Shown here one piece after another: positions 7,760 through 10,988 of a DNA stretch of 10,988 nt. The notes under the pieces were generated by a model. The model was not told where the DNA came from. It did no database searches and saw nothing but the letters and a program-made list of their open reading frames with translations. Source of the DNA: Paracoccaceae bacterium (GTDB lineage: Bacteria; Pseudomonadota; Alphaproteobacteria; Rhodobacterales; Rhodobacteraceae); contig JABGTH010000236.1 in NCBI GenBank assembly GCA_018647275.1, forward strand, positions 1 through 10,988, read 5' to 3'. Position 1 is the first letter of the stretch. Each line of letters starts with the position of its first letter. The translations under genes and the position numbers were made by a program.

Positions 7760-7802
7760 AGGCTTGGAGCCTCCGGCGGGAGCCTATTGGGCAAGATGAA
7801 GG
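7760..7802 (+). repeat. Rhodobacteraceae-type intergenic repeat with overlapping hairpins
   Basis: The segment contains CCTCCGGCGGGAG (7770-7782) followed by a TATT-like stretch and GCAAGATGAAGG (7791-7802). I remember this architecture as recurring after or between genes in many Rhodobacteraceae genomes. The arm AGGCT (7760-7764) can pair with either of two AGCCT copies (7768-7772 or 7781-7785), and CTCC can pair with GGAG (7771-7774 and 7779-7782). Several mutually exclusive hairpins are therefore possible. It lies between the divergent ASKHA gene and guaB. Function is unknown to me; copy number in the genome cannot be seen from this window. Confidence 0.45.
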
Positions 7803-7816
7803 CAGGGTTTTACGAT
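7787..7816 (+). promoter_or_regulatory. Weak candidate sigma-70-type promoter for guaB
   Basis: TTGGGC (7787-7792) and TACGAT (7811-7816) are separated by 18 bases and lie about 70 bases upstream of the preferred guaB start. Only the core positions of each box match the consensus, and the -35-like box overlaps the repeat element. A promoter must exist here because guaB is divergent from the gene before it, but this exact placement is a guess. Confidence 0.25.
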
Positions 7817-7888
7817 CTCCCCTTTTCATTTGAGTAAAACCATGAGAAAGGAAACCGCCAAATGAACACTCTGCATGCGAGGTGCGAT

Positions 7889-9337
7889 ATGGAGATTCGT
7901 GAGGCTCTGACCTTTGATGATGTTTTGCTTGTTCCGGGGGCGTCCGATGTGTTGCCGTCGACGGCTGATACGCGGACATTTGTGACCAAATCGATAGCGA
8001 TGAATATTCCTTTGCTGAGTTCAGCCATGGATACCGTTACCGAGGGACGTATGGCGATTGCTATGGCCCAAGCGGGTGGGATTGGTGTTGTTCACCGCAA
8101 TCTTTCGATTGAAGAGCAAGCCCGTGAGGTCCGCCGCGTCAAGCGTTTTGAGAGCGGTATCGTCTATAACCCGATAACATTGCGCGCCAATCAAACGCTT
8201 GCAGATGCTAAAGCTTTGCAGGAACGCTATCGCGTAACTGGTTTCCCTGTCGTCGACGAGAATGATCGTGTTGTAGGTATCGTAACCAATCGCGACATGC
8301 GGTTTGCCAATGATGATGCGACTCCAGTTTCTATCATGATGAGTACTGATAACTTGGCGATTCTGCATGAACCTGCTGATCGGGAAGAAGCAATTAGCCT
8401 GATGAAGGCGCGTCGCATTGAGAAGCTGTTAATTACGGATGGAACGGGCAAACTGACAGGCCTGTTAACGTTAAAAGATACTGAACAAGCTGTTTTGAAC
8501 CCGACGGCCTGTAAAGATGAGTTGGGACGATTGCGCGTTTCTGCTGCATCAACTGTGGGTGACGCAGGATTTGAGCGGACTATGGCGCTGGTTGAGGCTG
8601 GTGTGGATATGGTTGTGATCGACACAGCCCATGGTCACTCTGCTGGAGTTGCAGAGGCTGTACGTCGTGCCAAAACTATCTCTAGCGATGTTCAAATTGT
8701 TGTTGGCAATGTTGTGACCGGTGCGGCTACCCGTGCTTTGATCGAGGCCGGTGCGGATGCGATCAAAGTGGGTGTTGGACCCGGTTCGATCTGTACCACA
8801 CGCATGGTTGCAGGTGTGGGTGTTCCGCAATTGACTGCTGTTATGGATTGCGCGGCTGCGGCTGGCGACATCCCAGTGATTGCAGACGGTGGTATCAAGT
8901 TTTCGGGTGATTTTGCCAAAGCGATTGCAGCGGGTGCCTCATGTGCCATGGTTGGGTCAATGATCGCCGGTACGGATGAGTCACCAGGCGATGTAATCCT
9001 TTACCAAGGCCGTAGCTTTAAGAGCTACCGTGGCATGGGGTCATTGGGCGCAATGGCGCGTGGTTCTGCTGACCGGTATTTCCAAAAGGATGCGGCGAGT
9101 GACAAGTTGGTTCCTGAAGGGATTGAAGGTCAAGTGCCCTATAAAGGCAGCGCAGGCGCTGTTATCCACCAACTTGTTGGCGGGCTACGTGCTTCCATGG
9201 GCTACACGGGCAACGCGACAATCGCTGAGATGCGCAAAGGCTGTAACTTTGTGAAGATCACAGGCGCTGGTTTAAGTGAAAGCCACGTCCATGATGTGCG
9301 TATTACCCGTGAAAGTCCAAATTACCGGATCGGTTGA
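7889..9337 (+). CDS. guaB: Inosine-5'-monophosphate dehydrogenase
   Basis: Oxidises IMP to XMP with NAD+, the committed step of GMP synthesis in the cytoplasm. The 482 residues form a TIM barrel with two CBS domains inserted at about 96-148 and 152-208. Visible landmarks are the N-terminal LTFDDVLLVP, ELGRLRV at 211-217 after the CBS insert, DTAHGHS at 245-251, the active-site loop GVGPGSICTTR with nucleophile Cys302, IADGGI at 331-336, the flap YRGMGSLGAM at 380-389, and the Arg396-Tyr397 pair in DRYFQ. The ATG at 7889 gives the family N-terminus (MEIREALTFDD) and has GAGGTG six bases upstream. An in-frame ATG at 7862 would add nine residues and also has an AAGGA upstream, so the start is not fully settled. 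guaA, often nearby in this group, is not seen here. Confidence 0.97.
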   Translation: MEIREALTFDDVLLVPGASDVLPSTADTRTFVTKSIAMNIPLLSSAMDTVTEGRMAIAMAQAGGIGVVHRNLSIEEQAREVRRVKRFESGIVYNPITLRANQTLADAKALQERYRVTGFPVVDENDRVVGIVTNRDMRFANDDATPVSIMMSTDNLAILHEPADREEAISLMKARRIEKLLITDGTGKLTGLLTLKDTEQAVLNPTACKDELGRLRVSAASTVGDAGFERTMALVEAGVDMVVIDTAHGHSAGVAEAVRRAKTISSDVQIVVGNVVTGAATRALIEAGADAIKVGVGPGSICTTRMVAGVGVPQLTAVMDCAAAAGDIPVIADGGIKFSGDFAKAIAAGASCAMVGSMIAGTDESPGDVILYQGRSFKSYRGMGSLGAMARGSADRYFQKDAASDKLVPEGIEGQVPYKGSAGAVIHQLVGGLRASMGYTGNATIAEMRKGCNFVKITGAGLSESHVHDVRITRESPNYRIG

Positions 9338-9347
9338 TCCAATTTTT
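9327..9347 (+). terminator. Weak intrinsic terminator overlapping the guaB stop
   Basis: GGATC (9327-9331) and GATCC (9336-9340) enclose the loop GGTT and are followed by AATTTTT. The guaB stop codon TGA lies at 9335-9337, inside the hairpin. Five pairs make a weak stem, so read-through into the methyltransferase gene 46 bases downstream is likely. It may attenuate rather than end transcription. Confidence 0.35.
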
Positions 9348-9382
9348 CTTGCCGTCGTCGGCCAATATTTAGGAAACGTATC

Positions 9383-10540
9383 ATGACACCAGGCGCACGC
9401 GTGGCAGCAGCCATTGAAATCTTGGATATGATCCATGACGGACAAGCGGTTGAAAAATCATTAACCGCGTGGGCGCGTCGTAGCCGTTTTGCAGGGTCTA
9501 AGGACCGTGCGGCGGTTCGCGATCACGTGTTTGATACGGTTCGTAACTGGCGTGCAGATGCAGTGCGTGGGGGCAGTGGAACAGGGCGTGGCCGCATGAT
9601 TGGCCGTTTGCGCGCCCTTGATATGGACATTGAAGCGTTGTTCCATGGTGAAGGCCATGCGCCAGCTCCCTTAAGCGAGGATGAAAACGTCGCAGGGCAG
9701 GCACCGACAGAACAAGCAGACGTTTGGAACATGCCAGAGTGGATTTTGCCAGAATTTGAACGGTCTCTCGGTGAAGCGGCTGCTGAAACTGCGGCACTGC
9801 TGCAATCGCGCGCGCCCATCACTTTGCGGGTCAATGTTGGCAAATGCAACGTCAATCAGGCGACCGCGGATTTGGCAGAGATCGGTATTGAAACAAAGGC
9901 CAATCCGGTCTGCCCGACAGCGCTAACAATTACTTCAGGCGAACGCAAACTGCGCAACAGCCCTGCATATCTTGAAGGTTGGGTTGAACTGCAAGACGCG
10001 TCGAGCCAAGCGATCGTTGCTGACCTTCCTGAAGCGGTGCAAGTTTTGGATTACTGCGCAGGTGGAGGCGGTAAATCGCTGGCGCTTGCAGCGGAGGGGC
10101 ACCAAGTGATCGCGCATGATATCAACTTTGATCGTATGATGGATATCCCTGCGCGCGCTGAGCGGGCAGGAACAAGCATAAAGCTTCTTGCTACTGATAT
10201 GATCGAAGCTGAGGGTTTGTTCGACGTGGTCTTGGTTGATGCGCCTTGTTCAGGAAGTGGCGCATGGCGTCGTAGTCCGGAGGGGAAGTGGGCCTTGACT
10301 GAGGAACGCCTGACGGAACTGACAGTGCTGCAAGACGATATATTGGACGAAACCGTACAATATGTGTCTCAAAACGGGACGCTCGTGTTTGGTACCTGTT
10401 CTGTTTTTCAGCGAGAGAATGAGGACCGCGTTTCTGCGTTTCTTGAGCGCCATCCAGGTTGGAAATGTGTGAAGCAGACCCGTTTCAATGTGTCTGATTT
10501 GGCAGATGGTTTTTTCGTCGCTCACTTGATACGCGAGTAA
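9383..10540 (+). CDS. rsmB: RsmB/NOP-family rRNA (cytosine-5) methyltransferase
   Basis: A SAM-dependent RNA m5C methyltransferase, probably acting on 16S rRNA (C967 for true RsmB) during ribosome assembly. The 385 residues begin with a short helical NusB-like region (about 1-60), a hinge, and the Rossmann methyltransferase domain. That domain has motif I LDYCAGGGGKSL (222-233), an acidic HDIN around 245-248, motif IV DAPCSGSG (286-293) with Cys289, and motif VI GTCS (337-340) with Cys339. In this family the motif VI Cys attacks the cytosine and the motif IV Cys helps release it; both are present. It is shorter than E. coli RsmB, mainly in the N-terminal part. AGGA at 9371-9374 lies eight bases before the ATG. 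It follows guaB by 45 bases on the same strand and may share its transcript. The family is certain; the exact target base is not. Confidence 0.9.
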   Translation: MTPGARVAAAIEILDMIHDGQAVEKSLTAWARRSRFAGSKDRAAVRDHVFDTVRNWRADAVRGGSGTGRGRMIGRLRALDMDIEALFHGEGHAPAPLSEDENVAGQAPTEQADVWNMPEWILPEFERSLGEAAAETAALLQSRAPITLRVNVGKCNVNQATADLAEIGIETKANPVCPTALTITSGERKLRNSPAYLEGWVELQDASSQAIVADLPEAVQVLDYCAGGGGKSLALAAEGHQVIAHDINFDRMMDIPARAERAGTSIKLLATDMIEAEGLFDVVLVDAPCSGSGAWRRSPEGKWALTEERLTELTVLQDDILDETVQYVSQNGTLVFGTCSVFQRENEDRVSAFLERHPGWKCVKQTRFNVSDLADGFFVAHLIRE

Positions 10541-10548
10541 ATTCGCCC

Positions 10549-10568
10549 ACCACCCAACCTTTGGTGGT
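10549..10568 (+). terminator. Hairpin after the rRNA methyltransferase gene
   Basis: ACCACC (10549-10554) and GGTGGT (10563-10568) enclose an eight-base loop and are followed by ATTTATAG, which is A/T-rich but not a clean T-run. It starts nine bases after the stop codon, a usual place for a terminator. Efficiency is likely modest. Confidence 0.4.
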
Positions 10569-10636
10569 ATTTATAGATGATTAAGAGGTTATTAACTGTG
10601 CAGAAGCAATAACCACGATAGAGATTCTGTTTCTGA

Positions 10637-10867
10637 TTGGGGCTAACCTTGGGTGATAGCGCACTTTCTGTAAATTTATTGGGCCAGTTGGTTCAGGCGG
10701 ACGTTGTTAAAACTGGGCGCATCTTGGTTTCAGCGATTTTAGTTGGCGGCATTTGTCTGTTGTCGCCTATTTTTCCTGTACCATTGGCACTTGCCACAAC
10801 ATCGATGTCTTTGCTCATTTTGGGTTTGGTTCTGTTTACTATTGGTTGGCGGAAAATCGAAAAATAA
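10637..10867 (+). CDS. Small hypothetical membrane protein (two predicted helices)
   Basis: I do not recognise this gene. The 76-residue frame has a polar N-terminal part (about 1-28), a hydrophobic segment around ILVSAILVGGICLLSPIF (28-45), a short Pro-containing turn, a second hydrophobic segment LLILGLVLFTIGW (59-71) and a basic end RKIEK. This is the pattern of a small inner-membrane protein with two spans. The start is uncertain: TTG at 10637 has only a GGGG-like stretch overlapping it, TTG at 10649 follows GGGGCTAACC, and no ATG fits. It lies 96 bases after the methyltransferase gene on the same strand, separated by two inverted repeats. The well-formed helices and same-strand position favour a real gene, but chance coding cannot be excluded. 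Confidence 0.45.
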   Translation: MGLTLGDSALSVNLLGQLVQADVVKTGRILVSAILVGGICLLSPIFPVPLALATTSMSLLILGLVLFTIGWRKIEK

Positions 10868-10988
10868 TTGGCTCTCGCGATATTTTCTCTTGCCTTTGCA
10901 ATTCCGTAAGCCTTGTCAGATAGTGATCTGAACGGTGATAGTGTACTGACAAGCGATGAAATGAAGGCCGTGTGCGATGACGTTTTAA
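10868..10988 (+). pseudogene. Probable secreted EF-hand protein, interrupted by in-frame TAA, running off the window
   Basis: In the frame that follows the stop of the small membrane ORF, the translation reads LALAIFSLAFAIP, then TAA at 10907-10909, then ALSDSDLNGDSVLTSDEM and on to the window edge without another stop. The first part looks like the hydrophobic core and end of a signal peptide. The second contains a 12-residue EF-hand loop, DLNGDSVLTSDE (10925-10960), with Asp1, Asn3, Asp5, Leu8 and Glu12 in place and Ser where Gly6 is usual. Small periplasmic EF-hand proteins with this layout occur in roseobacters. No ATG precedes the loop; the only start after the TAA is TTG 10913, without a good ribosome site. 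A nonsense mutation, a sequencing error or a short TTG-started cytoplasmic protein are the options. The 3' part is outside the window. Confidence 0.45.

Noticed and set aside
5601..9337. Numerous 60-130 codon open frames antisense or out of frame to the large genes (for example 6142-6402 +, 2812-3147 -, 8227-8625 -)
   Set aside because: They lie wholly inside well-supported conserved genes, show no domain-like composition and have no ribosome sites of note.
10912..10953. Inverted repeat CTTGTCAG...CTGACAAG and inner TCAGAT-AGTG-ATCTGA hairpin, plus direct repeat GATAGTG, as a regulatory element
   Set aside because: The segment coincides with the EF-hand reading frame, and the GATAGTG repeats encode its Asp-Ser motifs. 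Coding constraint explains most of the symmetry, so I do not call a separate regulatory site.
1..10988. Mobile element, CRISPR array, prophage or defence island
   Set aside because: No transposase, integrase, tandem spacer-repeat pattern or defence-type domain was found on either strand. The gene content is housekeeping metabolism with even coding style. The tRNA-Gly shows no adjacent integrase or repeated 3' end.

Overview
The window reads as a chromosomal stretch from a marine alphaproteobacterium, most likely Rhodobacteraceae of the Roseobacter group. This rests on the zwf-pgl-pgi gene order, a DmdB-type acyl-CoA ligase with the N-terminus typical of that group, an IMP dehydrogenase next to an RsmB-family methyltransferase, a 2Fe-2S/ASKHA protein of the corrinoid-reactivation type, and an intergenic repeat of a kind I remember from Rhodobacteraceae. 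GC content looks moderate by eye, which is low for this group. I cannot name a genus from the sequence.

Layout. Positions 1-3655 (+) hold zwf (5' end cut by the window), pgl and pgi, packed so tightly (ATGA overlap, then stop directly followed by start) that they almost certainly form one operon feeding glucose-6-phosphate and fructose-6-phosphate into 6-phosphogluconate for the Entner-Doudoroff and pentose phosphate routes. A strong hairpin follows pgi. Positions 3789-5408 (+) hold a 539-residue AMP-forming CoA ligase resembling 3-methylmercaptopropionyl-CoA ligase (DmdB) of DMSP demethylation. A bidirectional terminator-like hairpin separates it from the minus-strand unit: tRNA-Gly(CCC) at 5486-5559 and, upstream of it on that strand, a 680-residue ferredoxin-domain/ASKHA protein at 5601-7643.

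A divergent intergenic region (7644-7888) carries a Rhodobacteraceae-type repeat and leads into guaB (7889-9337, +). An RsmB-family rRNA m5C methyltransferase (9383-10540) follows. The last 450 bases hold a probable small two-helix membrane protein and then, at the window edge, a frame that reads as a hydrophobic signal-like segment, an in-frame TAA and an EF-hand calcium-binding loop. This is probably a broken or misread secreted EF-hand protein.

Most of the window is conserved core metabolism, and I see no mobile element, CRISPR array, toxin-antitoxin pair or defence system. The points that deserve a second look are the interrupted EF-hand frame, the corrinoid-activase-like protein standing alone without a methyltransferase neighbour, the DmdB-like ligase downstream of the glucose-6-phosphate genes, and several structured intergenic elements. 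A metabolic link between the ligase (methanethiol release from DMSP carbon) and the activase (possibly reactivating B12-dependent methionine synthase) is speculative.
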